Positions 34,348 to 47,082 of a DNA stretch of 64,000 nucleotides are shown here, in pieces. The notes under the pieces are model-generated. The model saw only the letters and a program-made list of their open reading frames with translations, had not been told where the DNA came from and did not search any database. The first letter of the stretch is position 1. Each line of letters starts with the position of its first letter. This DNA comes from Vitellaria paradoxa (lineage: Eukaryota; Streptophyta; Magnoliopsida; Ericales; Sapotaceae). The stretch covers positions 30,193,433 through 30,257,432 of the forward strand of contig CM034244.1 in the NCBI GenBank assembly GCA_019916065.1, read 5' to 3'. The position numbers and the translations under genes were made by a program.

Positions 34348-35670
34348 TAGAAATGTCAGTAGAACAAGTACACGAGGATATCCGACTCAGTCGAATCTGA
34401 TAAAACCCATTAGGAAATACTCTAATGGGACTAGCACGGGTTTAGGTTTGAAATTTAATACCCAATTAGGTTTGGGACGGGTTTAGAATTTACCTGTAGG
34501 GTACTACTCAGTACCGAATGCCCGTTTATACTTATAGGGTATCCGGTACTTGTAAGGTACCCGCAAATTAAATACCTGTTTAATATAATATAATATATAT
34601 TTATATATTTACAATTTTATTCCTAAAATAAAATTACTTAAATTTTTAGTATAAGTTCATTTATGGAATTTTATTATCTTTTACCCTAGCTATATTTTTC
34701 AGTTATCATTTTGCTGCCGCAATCCCCAAATATGATTCAAACCTTCTCCTCCTAATGTCGCTCCTCGGTTGAAGTCGCCGAACTCTTCTCTGTGTAACAA
34801 TATTCTATTCTACACTCTGCCATCACCTACGATTAACAACGCGTGGTGGATCCATGCCATCATCCTTATCGCTTGGCCGCTGTTGTGTAATTTAAATTTA
34901 CAAGTACTTAAATCTCTCTCTCTCTCTATATGTGTGTGTGTGTGTGTGTGGAGTTGCTATTATCTGCATACCCAATTTTTATTTTAAAATTTAATCAAAA
35001 TCCATTATACTTTGTGGCCATAAAATGTTTTGTAAGTAATTGTGTTCAAATCTATTAAACCTTGTATTTGATCTCCATTGTGCTTGAATTCATAATTTTT
35101 TGAAATTTTTAGAACTGAAAAATGATCATCACACTTGAAAGCATATTTGAAAGCAAAATTTCTGAACAAGCATTTGATTTGTAATAATTTATATGGACAA
35201 AAAATAATAATAAAGACATAAAGTATCCCAAATGGGTGTTTTCGGTTGGGTAGATTTTTGGGAAGTAGTTTCCAAACTTTCTTACAGAATCATTAAAATT
35301 TAATTATTTTTAGCCTTTTTTTTAATTTGTAATTCTATTGAATACTTTTTTTTTTTTTTACTTTGTTTAAGTGTAAATCAATGAATTTATGTTGAAAATG
35401 TTGAAATTTGTTTATGTTTAATTGTTTTTCAATTGTTTTGCTGATAGATTTGACAAAAAAATGTATGTGGGTAATATAACCAACAGTTATGTGTTAAACT
35501 TAATCGAGATTCATGGGTTTAGGACAAGTTTCGCGGGTTTGGAATGGAACAAATTTGGGATTTCATCCAAAAAAATAAACAAATTTAGGATAGTAACGAT
35601 AAACAAAAAATAAATGAGTTTGACAATGAAATTTATTAATTGGATGGGTCTTTACCCATCTACGTCCCTA
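34348..35670 (+). mobile_element. hAT-like non-autonomous element (family C), segment A
   Basis: The ends TAGAAATGTCAG (TAGGAATGCCAG in copy B) and, inverted, TAGGGACGTAGATG are hAT-type. They are flanked by an 8-bp duplication (AACAAGAA 34340-34347; AGCGAGAA 35671-35678), and the empty site in alpha1 reads ACCGAGAA at 27074-27081. The interior has a TG microsatellite at about 34930-34950 and no transposase. An inverted relative lies at 19878-23050. Confidence 0.8.
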
Positions 35671-35741
35671 AGCGAGAAGCAACACAAATAATCATAATTT
35701 GAAAGGACTATTAATTAAGAGACCGGTTGATTACACGAAAA

Positions 35742-35775
<34 letters not shown>

Positions 35776-35784
35776 CTTGTAAGA

Positions 35785-36307
35785 TGTAAGGTATAAAAAT
35801 AGCTTGCCCGACCACAAGAGTGGTCTGCCGACCAAAAATTGCACCCACCGAACAGGGAGGTATATTATGGTTAAATTGGGACTAGATAGTTTGCTAGTTA
35901 TGTTGTATAGTTACTTTATGTACTACACTTTCACACGGCTCCCGAAGTTTACATCATCTAGCATTTAATATTAGCCACCCACTTCCACTTTAAGTCACAT
36001 CAAGATAAAGTGATAGTCAAATCAACAAAAAGCAAGACAGACACTCCATCTATAAATACCAAAAACTAAGACAGTGTAAGTCTCTCTTTTCGGCTCCTTT
36101 TTCTCGAATCTTCTTCTCTCTCTCTTTATTTACATAAGCTTATATCTATACAAGAAACTGACTTAAGCATCGGAGTGTCCTTGGTCGGGGACCAACTCCG
36201 ACCGCTTTATTTTACTATATTCTTGCTTGCAGGCCGCCGGGAGGGGATTCCAATAAACAAGGGAGAGAAAGGGTCTACGGAGAAGAAGGTAAAAATATTA
36301 CCGAACA
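35785..36307 (+). mobile_element. 5' LTR of a Ty3-type retrotransposon at the A/B junction
   Basis: A 523-bp LTR from TGTAAGGTATAAA to TTACCGAACA. It is followed after two bases by a primer-binding-site-like TGGCGCCCACCGTGGGGCC at 36310. A TATAAATACC promoter element lies near 36051. The PBS type is common in plant Tat-lineage elements (inference). It interrupts the segment exactly after GTAAGA, where copy B continues undisturbed. Confidence 0.8.
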
Positions 36308-37282
36308 TTTGGCGCCCACCGTGGGGCCCGTATTTGTGCCCATCTAATAGATCTACCAAGATTGACTCTCTCTGTCACTACTGTAAGCATTTCTTTAATT
36401 GCCGTTAGAAGCATCTTTTCTACAACTAGCAAAAGCATCTCTTCTATTGTTGCGGGAGCACTTGTTCAGTTTAGTATCGCCAGGGGCATTATTCACTCAC
36501 TGGGGGCATGATTTAGCTTCAGGGGGCATTTTTACCCGCAATGAACAGATAAGTACTTTCTATTTATTTATTTTGGCAAGTCTTGTCAAAATCTGTGCTG
36601 TTATTATCAAAAAGGTTATACGTGTGTGTGTGTGTAGTCATCCAAACGGCATCTCTAATACATTTGCCGAGCAAACAATGAATTGTCATCTTGAAGTTGA
36701 AGCCGAGCAAACAGTGGAAGAAACATATCTGCTCCCGACCAAACAAAAAAATAAATAAATAAATAAATATGCATGTTGTTAATTGAGGAGGAACATAAGC
36801 AACCAGACCCATATTTGAGGGGCAGGAACAATTTCTCACAGTCCTATATAAAGTCTTTATATTCTTATATTCTTGTTTCCTGAACATGTTGAGTGAAAAC
36901 GTCAACTCCTTGAGCAACTTTAAAGAAGAAGTTGAAATGCAAAGGTCTGTACTGCTATTTAAAAAAGCTGCTGACCAAGGTGACTGACTTCCTGAGTAAA
37001 GCGCCGTATTCCAGAATTACCCGAGCATCAACTGTATGACGTGTTCTGCTTTGCTTTCTTTCAAACATAGTTATGAGTTTAACTTTATTTTATTTGAAGT
37101 TAGCATGTATATTAGTTGACTAAGAATTCTACACTTTTATCCGAGCATTGTTGGCTTATTACTTGTATGTATACAGTATTGCCAAAGCAAGATGTCTATG
37201 CTAATTGAATCATTGAGCATAACCGAAACCTATATCTAAGGCACGAGCGGAGTATTTAATTGTTAGCCGAACAATTTGTACG
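36308..37282 (+). mobile_element. Truncated interior of the junction retrotransposon
   Basis: Primer-binding site, then about 0.95 kb of leader-like sequence with repeated AGGGGGCAT words near 36480-36530 and a short TG run at 36620. No gag or pol domain is recognisable. The sequence ends abruptly at GAGGTTGACCA, where segment B begins; the rest of the element and its 3' LTR are missing. Confidence 0.6.
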
Positions 37283-37718
37283 AGGTTGACCATTTGTCTT
37301 TTTCAAATTTTGAAATTTTCTTTATTTTGGAATTTGGTTCCTTATATGCAAAAATCGAAAGTGAATCAAATTTTATTTTGGATTTAAACAAAATAATTAA
37401 AAGCAAACTGAAAACCGAATAACCAAATTGAATTAACTGAAAATCAAAATTTTTAATTGGATTTTCTATTCTAATTCGCTTTTAAAAACTCTAATCTTTA
37501 ACGGATCAAATCGACCTAGAAATATTAGTCATAACTTTGGATGATGGAATTTTACCATGAGAAAACTTTGTATCATGATTATAGATGGTGATAATGGCTT
37601 CAAGTCATTAAAAATATTCAAAATTTTATAAATTGTAAGTTGAAATCCAACACAACAAAGGCACCCTTGTACGTTTATGTTTAGTTGTTGAAATTCGATC
37701 AATCCAAATCATATTAGG

Positions 37719-37889
37719 TGTGCTTAGAGTTGTATAAAATTGTATAAAAATAATATAAAATAGTAAAAATAAATATCTCGTAATTTATGCAATGAGTAAA
37801 AATTTTAAATTTTTATTATCTCGTAATTCATGTTTATAAATATTTATAGAATTTTATTTTATTTTATTTTGAAGAACTCCCAATGAGGC
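37719..37889. mobile_element. MITE family M2, segment B copy
   Basis: Partner of 18244-18412. Confidence 0.65.
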
Positions 37890-38076
37890 CATTATTATCC
37901 AATGCAATTTGTTGTACATCACATCATATCTCCCTTGGATTTTTAATTTGAAATGTTCAAACTTGTTATGGGTAATCGCTGGCTTCCACAAATATAGTTG
38001 TCTAAACCCCCTCCTAGAGCGTCAAACCTGTTTTCAATTTTCCAGTCATCAAAGCTCAAGTCTTCTGATACGTTAA

Positions 38077-39193
38077 GTGTGAGATTAGGGTGTTAAATTT
38101 AGTCAAAAATTTTTAATTTTTTATCAAAAATTTCTAACTTTTTTAATTTTTTAACTTCTACAAATTTTTCTAGTTTTTTCTAATTTTTATTAATTTTTTA
38201 ACTTTTCAATAAATACACCAAACACCTAAAAAAGCCTAAAATTTGACCCTATTTGCACTAAGATCTATTGACAATACTTGTCCTCCAAAAAAAAAAAAAT
38301 ATTCCATTGAGAATACTGCTCCCTGATCTTCAAACCATCCATTTGGTAGGCCAAAGAAAGGAACCATGGAAATAAATTCAATATATTATCAGTCGAACTA
38401 CTATTCAGAAATTATTAATAAATGACTCTATTAATAAAAAAAAAAATTAGATAGAAGCTATCCTAATTTGTTAATTTACATAATACAAATATAAATATAA
38501 ATATATATACTTATTGGAGAATACATATTAGAGTATAATGCAATACCGGAGAACTTTCCTTGTAATTTTGTATTTACTCTTCTATATCAAATGAAAGCTT
38601 ACTTACAAAAAAAAAAAAAAAAAAAATCCATTAAAAAGACTAATTAACTAGAGTTATCATCCGAATTAATCAAGTCAACTTGAGGGCAAGGGAAGTCTAG
38701 GTTTTGTTGGGAATTTAGCAACGAATACACAATCGAGAAATAAAAAATAAAGTTCCATTTATATTTGTAAATTTGAAATCAAGAAATTTTAGGCTCTGAT
38801 TTATCTGGACAATTAAAAATTTTAAATTAAATAATTTGTAATTAAATTATATTAAAAATATAATAGACAGAGACTAGTTTATCGAATAATATATGAAAGA
38901 TTTAAATAATTATTGACAAATTAGTGAAGTTTATTACTTAATTTTTAAAATAACAAGAGCCATTCTTTATTGGAGTCTGAAAGTTTTAATGAGAACTGAT
39001 GATTCACTTCAAACCGTTAGATTATAATAATTAAATTAAATCCATCTCCTTCAATTTAACTGACAAAATAAATAAATAAACTTTATCTCTCTTCAAACAA
39101 ATTTTCTTTAAAATTAAACTTTCTCAAATTGTAATTGTCCTCCTCCCCACAGCAAAGCCCCCCTCTAGCATGTCTACGATGTTGGGTTGGGGA
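38077..39193. other. AT-rich spacer in segment B
   Basis: Partner of 18773-19877; non-coding. Confidence 0.5.
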
Positions 39194-41222
39194 TAGGGAT
39201 GTAAATGGATAGAGTAACCATTTAATTAATAAATTTTGTTATTAAACTCAAGAATTTTTTTTACTTATTATTACCATTTATTTTTTTAGTTAAAATTTTA
39301 AGCTTGTCCCATTCTAAACCCATAAAACTCGTCTTAAACCCACGAAACCCAATCAAGTTATATACATAACTATTGGTTATTGTCATCCACATACATTTCT
39401 TTTTTTTTTTTTTTTTTTGGTTAAATATATCAACACAACAATTACAAAGGAAACTAAATATAAACAAGTTTCAATATTTCTAGTACAAATTCATTGTTTT
39501 GTACTTAAACAAAGTAAAAATAAAAATTGTAATATCCGGTATTTAATTTTGACTATTTATGTGTTATTTTGGACTAATGAAATATTTAAAATGAGATTAG
39601 GTAATTTATTTTATTTTTCTCTAGGCTGAGTGTAGCTCGAATTAATATTTGCTTGGACAAGTAGGCTGAACCGAGCCGAGCTTTTCTCTTTTCTTTCTTT
39701 TTCTTCTTTTCTTTCTTTTTCTCTTTTTTTCTTTTTTTTTTTCCCCTCTTTTGGTGGCTGTGTCTTCCAGAACGAGGGGAGTGGGAGAAGAGGGAAGAGA
39801 GAGAAAGGAAACAAAGTAGAAAGAAATTATGATCCGAGAAAGAAGGTAGGCGGACCCTTGTAGTTCTCGACGCCGTGAACACTATGGTAGTGTCCATTTT
39901 GCGTGATTTCACTCGAGGTGGGAGAAATTGACGCTGAAAGTTTGGAAGCCAAAACTAAAATCTCCTCATTTCTTCTTTTCTTTTTAGATCTGAGGGAAGC
40001 AGGACTCATATATGTGTTCTATGCATTGTTAGCATGATTTTGATATATGTGTGTGTGTGTGTGTGTGTGGTGATGATTTTGATAGATGGTGATATATGTG
40101 CATATGTATGTGTGTGTGTGTGTGTGCGTGTGTGTGTGTGTATGTTTTGGCTTCGTTCGTATATATGCTCAATCTTGTTCATTTTTTAGTCTTGTTACAT
40201 GATATTGAGAGATATGTTATTGTGGGTTGTGGTATCATTCTTGAGCTTGAGGTACTCAAATTTTGGTACTTTGTATGCCAAATCGAGCTTGTAGTAGGTT
40301 AGATCTGCACTGCGGACTGCAGGTCACAAGAACAGGCTTCCCATGGACATCCCGCAGGCTTTCTGTAAGGCTAGAAGGCTCTCGGCGTCTTCTTAAGACT
40401 CAGAGTGGCCTTCCAGCACCCTTCCCGTGCGTTTTAAGTTTCATGTGCCCTTCCCGTGCTTTTCCCGTGCCCTTTATACACCCTTCCCACGAAAAGATAT
40501 TTTTGACCCGGTTTGAGGTCTTTTTGACCCGATTTGAATGGTATATTATATATGTTGATTATATATTGAAATTATGCATATTTTGAAACTATAAAATGTC
40601 ATTATAGATGACTGAGCACATTATGCTTTTCTTATAATATTGAGATGTTATGATTATTTAACACGATGGAGCATATCATATTCATGGGATGGGGTTTCAT
40701 CATCCAGTTAATATTGTGATCATTAATTAGCCCAGAGTGCCATATTTAAATTGTGACGCGCCGAGGCATGGGTTATATATGTGGATGAGATCCATGAGTG
40801 ACAAAATTAATAAAAAGAGATTTTGGAAATACCGAATGATCCCCAGTCAATATGTATGACTAGAGTTTAGTTCATTTGGAGTTGAGACATTAATTATTGG
40901 GATATTAATTATGAGATATTATTATGAGATTTTCTCTGGATGTGGCTAAACCCTCCTTGAGTTAAGCAGACATCTAACTAGGGCTGTAACAAAGTTCCCT
41001 AACAGAAAGAAAGGACAGGGGGTGTAACACGGTTCCCCTGAGTCTCAGTTGATTAAGAGTGTAACACGGTCCCCCAACCGCTATTTATACGGATTACCCT
41101 GCTTGAGTTAGGCAGATGCTTGACTAAAGGCATAACATGGTTCCTTAACAGGAGGGCTAAGGGGTGTAACTCGATGTCCCTGAGTCTTACACCGATGGAG
41201 GTGTAACTCGGTACCCCACTCA

Positions 41223-41258
<36 letters not shown>

Positions 41259-41415
41259 ATATATATGTTCGCTATAAGCGTAAACAATGCGGTTGGTGAC
41301 CCAACGTGCTTTGTTAAGTGTCACCCGTATCAGGATAAGGTTGGGGGTAGATGGACATTAGAAAATATGCATTGGCATCACATTCTATCATTTCCTATTA
41401 CATGAGATTACATAA

Positions 41416-41456
<41 letters not shown>

Positions 41457-42410
41457 GTGTTAAAATATTACAATATTGAGATAATATAGTTGTTACATTT
41501 ATTGATGAGATGTATGAATTATTCTGTTGATCAAAAGCTTGGTCATGAAATAAGAGATATAAATAAGAACTAGGGTAACCTGATTCTTGAGATGGGATAT
41601 GTAGGCAGCTTAGGTTAGAGTAGTCTGAGTCCAGTCTTAACTATGGATGGTAACATTTGTATTTAGCTTTCTTAAGTGAGAGTTGAATTATGTTGTTGAC
41701 AAATGAATAGTGACTTAATTGAACATCATTTTATATGGGAATGAGTAATAATTTTGGGTATTTTGATAACTTTAACTCAACATGAATTAAATTTGGATTG
41801 GATTTCATTATTTATTTTGATTTTCACATTCCTATGTCATTCGCCCCGGACAAAAGTATTTAATAGAATTTCAAATTTAAAAAAAAAAAAGCTAAGAATA
41901 ATAAAATTTAGTGATTCTATAAGAAAGTTAGGAAATTACTTCCCAAAAATTTGCCCAACTAAGAACACGGATTTGGATACTTCATTTTCATTATTATTAT
42001 TATTATTATTTTTTGGTCTTTATAAATTATAACAAACCAAACACATATTCAAAAATTGTGTTTTCAAATTTGCTTTCAAATGTAACTATAATTTTTTTAA
42101 ATAAAAAACTATGGATTTGAACACAATGGATATCACGGACAAGATTTAATAAATTCAAACATAATTACTTATAAAATTTTTTATTGCCCCAAAATTTAAT
42201 AGATTTGATTAAATTTCAAAATAAAAATCGAGGATGCAAACAATAGCAACTCTACACACATATATAGTGAAAGAAAGAGATTTGAGTAATTGTAGATCTA
42301 ATATTACACAACGGTGGCCAAGCTACGAGGACGACAGCGTGGATTCTCCACGCAATGTTGATCCTAGGCAAAGGCAGAATATAGAATACAGTTACATAAA
42401 GGTACAAGGG
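39194..42410 (-). mobile_element. hAT-like element (family C), inverted copy split by a solo LTR, segment B
   Basis: Partner of 19878-23050. The outer end TAGGGATGTAAATG is at 39194, and the second part runs from 41858 to about 42410 beyond the solo LTR. Confidence 0.65.
39528..41852 (+). mobile_element. Solo LTR, Ty3-type, segment B
   Basis: Partner of 20206-22504. The left target repeat has decayed to AAAAT (39523-39527) and the right is AAAGT (41853-41857). A short deletion removed sequence just before the terminal ACA. A TG microsatellite at 40048-40142 is longer than in copy A. Confidence 0.85.
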
Positions 42411-43852
42411 AGTTTGAATTTTTTTCTTTTGAACTTCAAATAGATTGGGATTTAACTCCAATATATGATGAGTATAATAATGATAAATTTTCAATTGCTA
42501 CCTCTGTAGATTTTGAAATTGGTTAGCATGAAAATATGGTTCGTCATGAAAGTCAATGTAAGATAAGAGAGTTAGGAAAAAAAGAAAAGAAAATAAAAGA
42601 AAACAATTGTTTGTTAAAAGACAATTCTTGAAATTGGAAGTGATTTTTTTTTTTTTTTTTTTTGGGAAAACGCTCCATCAAGATCTTTTTTTATTAAAAT
42701 GATTCGTTTTGTGGGGGATCTCTAAATAGAAACTTAGTTAAAAAAATTTGATTTATGGGTTACCTTATTTCAGTAAACTTGCTAATTGTTAATATTGTGA
42801 AGACAAAAAGATATGAATTTCTCTATAGAATTTCAGTTGCACAAAGGACATATGGGCATATTGATGAAATAGAATGGATAGGTTCAAAAATCAATGGAAT
42901 ATAAAAATTCGAATTTGAAAGTGAATTTTTTCCAATATAGAAAAATGATGCATGCAGACTATAAAAAAAAAATAATTTATGATTAATATTTCCTATCTTG
43001 GTTTTAGATACTTGTCAAAAAATATTATTTGACAAATATTTTCAGTCTATTTATGATTAATTTTAGAGTATTTATTTTTCTTATTTTATTGTCTTGAAAA
43101 TATTTCTTTTTCTTTATTTCATGTTCAAATTTATCCTTTAGTCAAATTTGTTATTTTAGTAATTTTTTATGATTTTCTTAATTTCTTAGTTATTTTCAGC
43201 TTGATTAGGATTTTAGCATTCAAAACTTTTTTATTTAAATTAATGTAAGCTTACAGGCTGATAAATTGAGTTGTTTTTTAATAAATAATATTGTTTAATA
43301 GGGAGAGTATCTCTAAAAAAAAAATTGTCTTTTTTCTAAAAATTTGTGGACTGAGTAGAAGTCTCGGAGTTTATCTGGTCTTCCCTTTTGATTCATATGC
43401 TTCCACCGCATCATTTACTCACCAAATTAGAGAAGTTGACAGATGACACGAAACTTCATTGTCCACCTCCAATTGCTTGCGGTGGTTTCAACAATGGACC
43501 TTACAAATAGTTGATTAAATGGTGTTGTCTTCTAATTTATTGGGATTCAAGAGAAAGTGTTCTATGGGAGGAGAACGAGTAGGGTTGGGAAGAGAGTCTT
43601 TGAAAAGAAGAAAAGAAAAATTGAAAAAATATATATATATAATTTATTTATTTATTAAATTGTTGCAGCTGAATTTACTTATTATAATCTAATGATATGG
43701 GATGAAGCACAGGTTGCCCGTTGTAAAATGCACCGGAAGTCCTTTGAATTTTCAACCTGACAATTTTTTTAAAATAAAGGGGTATTTGAAAAATAAAAAG
43801 TTAAAAAAAATAAATGCGTTAGTAATTTTTTTACGTTTGAAAAGTAAATTTT

Positions 43853-44652
43853 TTTATTGTTTTAGTAGATAACATGAGAGAAGGAGTGAATATTAAGTTA
43901 GAATTGTGGCGGAAAACGTTAGAGACAAAAGGGTTTAGACTAAGCCGATGCAAAACGGAATATATGTAATGCAAGTTCAGTCAAAGTAGAGTAACTGGTA
44001 ACATAGAAATAAGTTTAGGCACACAAAAGATTGTAGAGAAAGAAAACTTTAGGTACCTTGGATCTATGGTGCAACAAGATGGAGAGATTGATACTAATGT
44101 AAGTCACAAGATTCAGGTCGGGTGAACCAAATGGAGGAGTGTTTCGGGGGTCTTGTACGATCGAAAAGTCTCCCTCAAGGTGAAAGGAAAGTATTATAAG
44201 GTGACAGTAAGACCAGCGTTACTATATAGATTAGAGTGTTTGGCAGTAAAGAATAATCATGTTCAGAAGATGGCAGTTGTGAAGATAAGAATGCTAAGAT
44301 GGATGTGCGAGATTACAAGGAGAGATAGGATTAGGAACGATAAGATTAGGGACAAAGTAGGAATATTACCGATTGAATATAAAATGAGAGAAAATCGATT
44401 AAGATGGTTCGGCCATGTTAAAAGGCGTCCAACGGAGGCACCTATTAGAAAGTGTGAAAGTATGGAGATTGCTATGAGTATGAGAGGAAGAGGAAGACCT
44501 AAGAGAAGTTGGAAAGAAACTATTAGACATGACCTTACCTACTTGGATTTAACGTAGGACATGGGCCTAAACAAATTTGATTGGCGTCGTCAAATTCATA
44601 TACCCGACTCTACCTAGTGGAAAAAGGCTTAGTTTAGTATAGTTTGATTTAG
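43853..44652 (+). mobile_element. RTE-type LINE, 5'-truncated, segment B
   Basis: Partner of 24498-25296, flanked by the same imperfect duplication (about 43834-43852 and 44651-44669). Confidence 0.75.
43856..44557 (+). pseudogene. RTE LINE reverse transcriptase C-terminal fragment, segment B
   Basis: A better-preserved reading frame than copy A. From 44153 it runs unbroken for 134 codons through YYKVTVRPALLYRLEC, MLRWMCEITRRDRIRND, ENRLRWFGHVKRRPTEAPI and GRGRPKRSWKETIRHDLTYL, then stops at 44557. After that stop the same frame still reads DMGLNKFDWRRQIHIPD, the normal end of RTE proteins. The upstream part ([25 protein letters not shown]) contains stops. The catalytic motif is missing. Confidence 0.85.
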
Positions 44653-45074
44653 TTTTGAAAGATAAATTTAAATTTTATGACATAATTTGTTCGAGCGTGA
44701 TCTCACCTACTCGTTCGAACAATTTGGTCAAAAAAATTTGTCAAAAAATTGATAAAAATTCATAACAATTACTAAAAGTTCACATTGGTTTAAAAATTGA
44801 TAAAATTTTGTAAAATTTAAAATTTTAAAAGTATGGAAAATGAGAATGAAAAAATATTTATAAAAATCCCATAGACACTTTTCAAAGAGAAATTATTTAA
44901 TTAAGGAGAACAATCTCTACGAATCAACGTATTAGGTCCATGCCCACAAAGAAGTGCTGTTTCAGAAAACAAACCCCTCTTTGGTTCAAGTCTGCACAAG
45001 TCGATTTCATACACAGCACGTGGAGTGACTTTTGTAGAAGGCATTTAAGCAAACACAGGAAATACAGACAAATG

Positions 45075-45372
45075 AAGAGGGCATTTGAAGGTATAATTTT
45101 TAATAATTTTTAATATTTTTTATAAAAATTATTAGTTGTAATTTTTAGTGTACTTGAGATAAATAATAAATTTTAACAATTTTTTATAACTTTTAAGTTT
45201 TTGGTAAAATTTTAGGTAACTTATAATAATTTTTAATAATTTTTGATAATTTTTGAATTAAAAAATTATTATAACAAATTAAAAAAATAAAAATTAATAA
45301 TTTATCAAACACTAAAAAACCAAAAATTAACAATTTTTTCTTTTTATTAAAAATTTAATTACCAAACGCCCC
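45075..45372. mobile_element. Tourist-like MITE in alpha1-B
   Basis: Diverged partner of 25722-26013; ends decayed to AGGGCATTTG and CCAAACGCCCC. Confidence 0.6.
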
Positions 45373-45779
45373 AAAGTGACTTTTGGACGGTTTTGGTCGT
45401 CCCCCCCCCCCCCTACCTCTCCGTCTCCCTCTCTGTTTCCCAGCTGTCTTGAATAGGAAATCCTGCCTCATAAAATGGCGACACTTGTGTCGGTGATACT
45501 TTCCAAAACGTCAGTCAATGATCACCTAACGAAGGGTGCGTTTGGAAATAAATTTTCTAAGAATTTTTTATTATGTTTTAGCTAAAATTATTGGGGATAA
45601 TTTTTTAACTGTATAGTAAAACAAATAAAAATTTTTAATAATTTTGAATGTTTGACAAAAATTTTAATAATTCTTCCTAGCTTTTGTATTATTGTCAAAT
45701 GTTGAAAAAATTAGAAGTTATTAAAAATTTCGCTTCTATCGTTTTTAAAACGCACTCAAAAATGGCATGCAATACAGAT

Positions 45780-46050
45780 ATGGTTGATTTGAGAAATTAA
45801 ATAATGAGGTATAAGTAATATTATGAAATAATATATAGGATTAGATATAACATGAAATTAATTTTTTATGTGAAATTATTTTTTTAATGTTTGGTTTGTG
45901 GGATATAAAATGAAATAAAAAATATTATTTGACATGTAATGTAATAAGAAATAATTTGAACCTTTAAATTTTGACAGGAAACAAATTCAGAAGAAGAGTA
46001 TTAAGTAATACCACTTCCCTTATGATATTATTTATCCTCTATTTTGAGGA
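45780..46050. mobile_element. MITE family M1, segment B copy
   Basis: Partner of 26405-26672. Confidence 0.7.
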
Positions 46051-46834
46051 TATATTATTCAAAATAAACTTTTTGTCCGTAGTTATTTTACAAATTAATG
46101 TTAGGCCTCACTGAATTAAGGCTGCGTTTGTGAAGGAAGAGCTAAATGGTTTATTGGTTACTTGACTTACTTGCTTATTTGTGAAATGACCAAATTTATC
46201 TTTTCACATTTTAATCTTCTTTTAAACTTTTAAGAGTAAAAATATTAATTTAATAAAAACTAAAAAACCATCTAAGAAAGCCATCTTTTTTCCTTATCAA
46301 GTACAAAAATAACTGATCTATTTTTAACTAACTAGTAATTCACTAAAAATAAGTAAATTATTTTCTTTCCCAAAACAAGCTTAATAGTCTAATCTCCCAT
46401 TTCTTATCCCATAATCAAACCCAGACCGAAGGGTCATAAGTTACACCGAGAAGTGGCACAAGTAATCATAATTTGAAAGGACCATCCACGAAGGGCACGT
46501 TAATTACACGACAAAAAGAATTAAACTTTTAAGAATTTCTACTAATATTTAGTAATTAAAATTTTTAATACATTTAATAAAAAATTTTAAAATTTATAGG
46601 AATTTTTAGTTGTTCGATAAAAATTAGAGAATTTTTTAGTAATTTTTATGAAATTTTAATAACTTTTAGTTGTTTAGTAAAAAATTAAAAAAAATAGCAA
46701 CTTTTGACCGTGTTACTGGATACTAAAAGGAAAAAAAAAATTACTAAAATTTCTTTTTCTCAATATGCAGATGAAAAATAAGACATCTATTCGTAGCACA
46801 AAACATGTAGAATACAATTAAGTAGTGAGATTTA

Positions 46835-47082
46835 GGGTGTGTTTGAATCGAAGATTTAGAGTAAGAGGGGCAGGAAAAAAAGAGAAGAAAAGTAAAAATA
46901 AAAAGGGAAAAATATAGAATATTAATTGCATTTTATTATTTGAGTAGATTAAAAATACATAAAAAATTAATCAAATTTCATGCGTTTTTGTAATTATTTA
47001 ATATTATAAATCAAATAAGAATAGTAATTTTGAATCGTAATTTTTTTTTTAAATTAAAAAACTTCTTAATCGAAAAACACTC
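46835..47082. mobile_element. Tourist-like MITE, segment B
   Basis: Partner of 27465-27713, flanked by TTA at 46832-46834 and 47083-47085. Confidence 0.72.

Larger units (their letters stand above)
17812..35784 (+). repeat. Tandem segmental duplication, copy A (about 18.0 kb)
   Basis: Collinear with 37283-55055 in the same orientation. Matching anchors include 18505/37980, 20206/39528, 24840/44194, 28332/47652, 31461/50763 and 34753/54040. The offset drifts only from about 19.48 to 19.29 kb because of small insertions and deletions. The left limit is the shared TTGACCA at about 17814/37285. The right limit is the GTAAGA at about 35779/55050, where copy A is cut by an LTR. The segment contains only TE material and AT-rich spacer. 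Confidence 0.9.
29560..35784 (+). repeat. Ancient duplication alpha, copy alpha2-A (with nested insertions)
   Basis: Homologous to alpha1 in three blocks (29560-30980, about 34284-34347 and 35671-35784). The blocks are separated by a copia element and a hAT-like element that alpha1 lacks. It contains the G-box block (CACGTG 30302-30307), a C homopolymer near 30391-30406, and a 12-bp perfect palindrome GACACTAGTGTC at 30461-30472. Confidence 0.7.
43680..46740 (+). repeat. Ancient duplication alpha, copy alpha1-B
   Basis: Partner of 24340-27360, with G-box CACGTG at 45017-45022 and a C homopolymer at about 45402-45413. It keeps the hAT empty site ACCGAGAA at 46445-46452. Confidence 0.75.

Noticed and set aside
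36399..36758. 119-codon frame in the junction retrotransposon
   Set aside because: Begins in leader sequence, contains simple-repeat translation, and shows no gag or pol motif.
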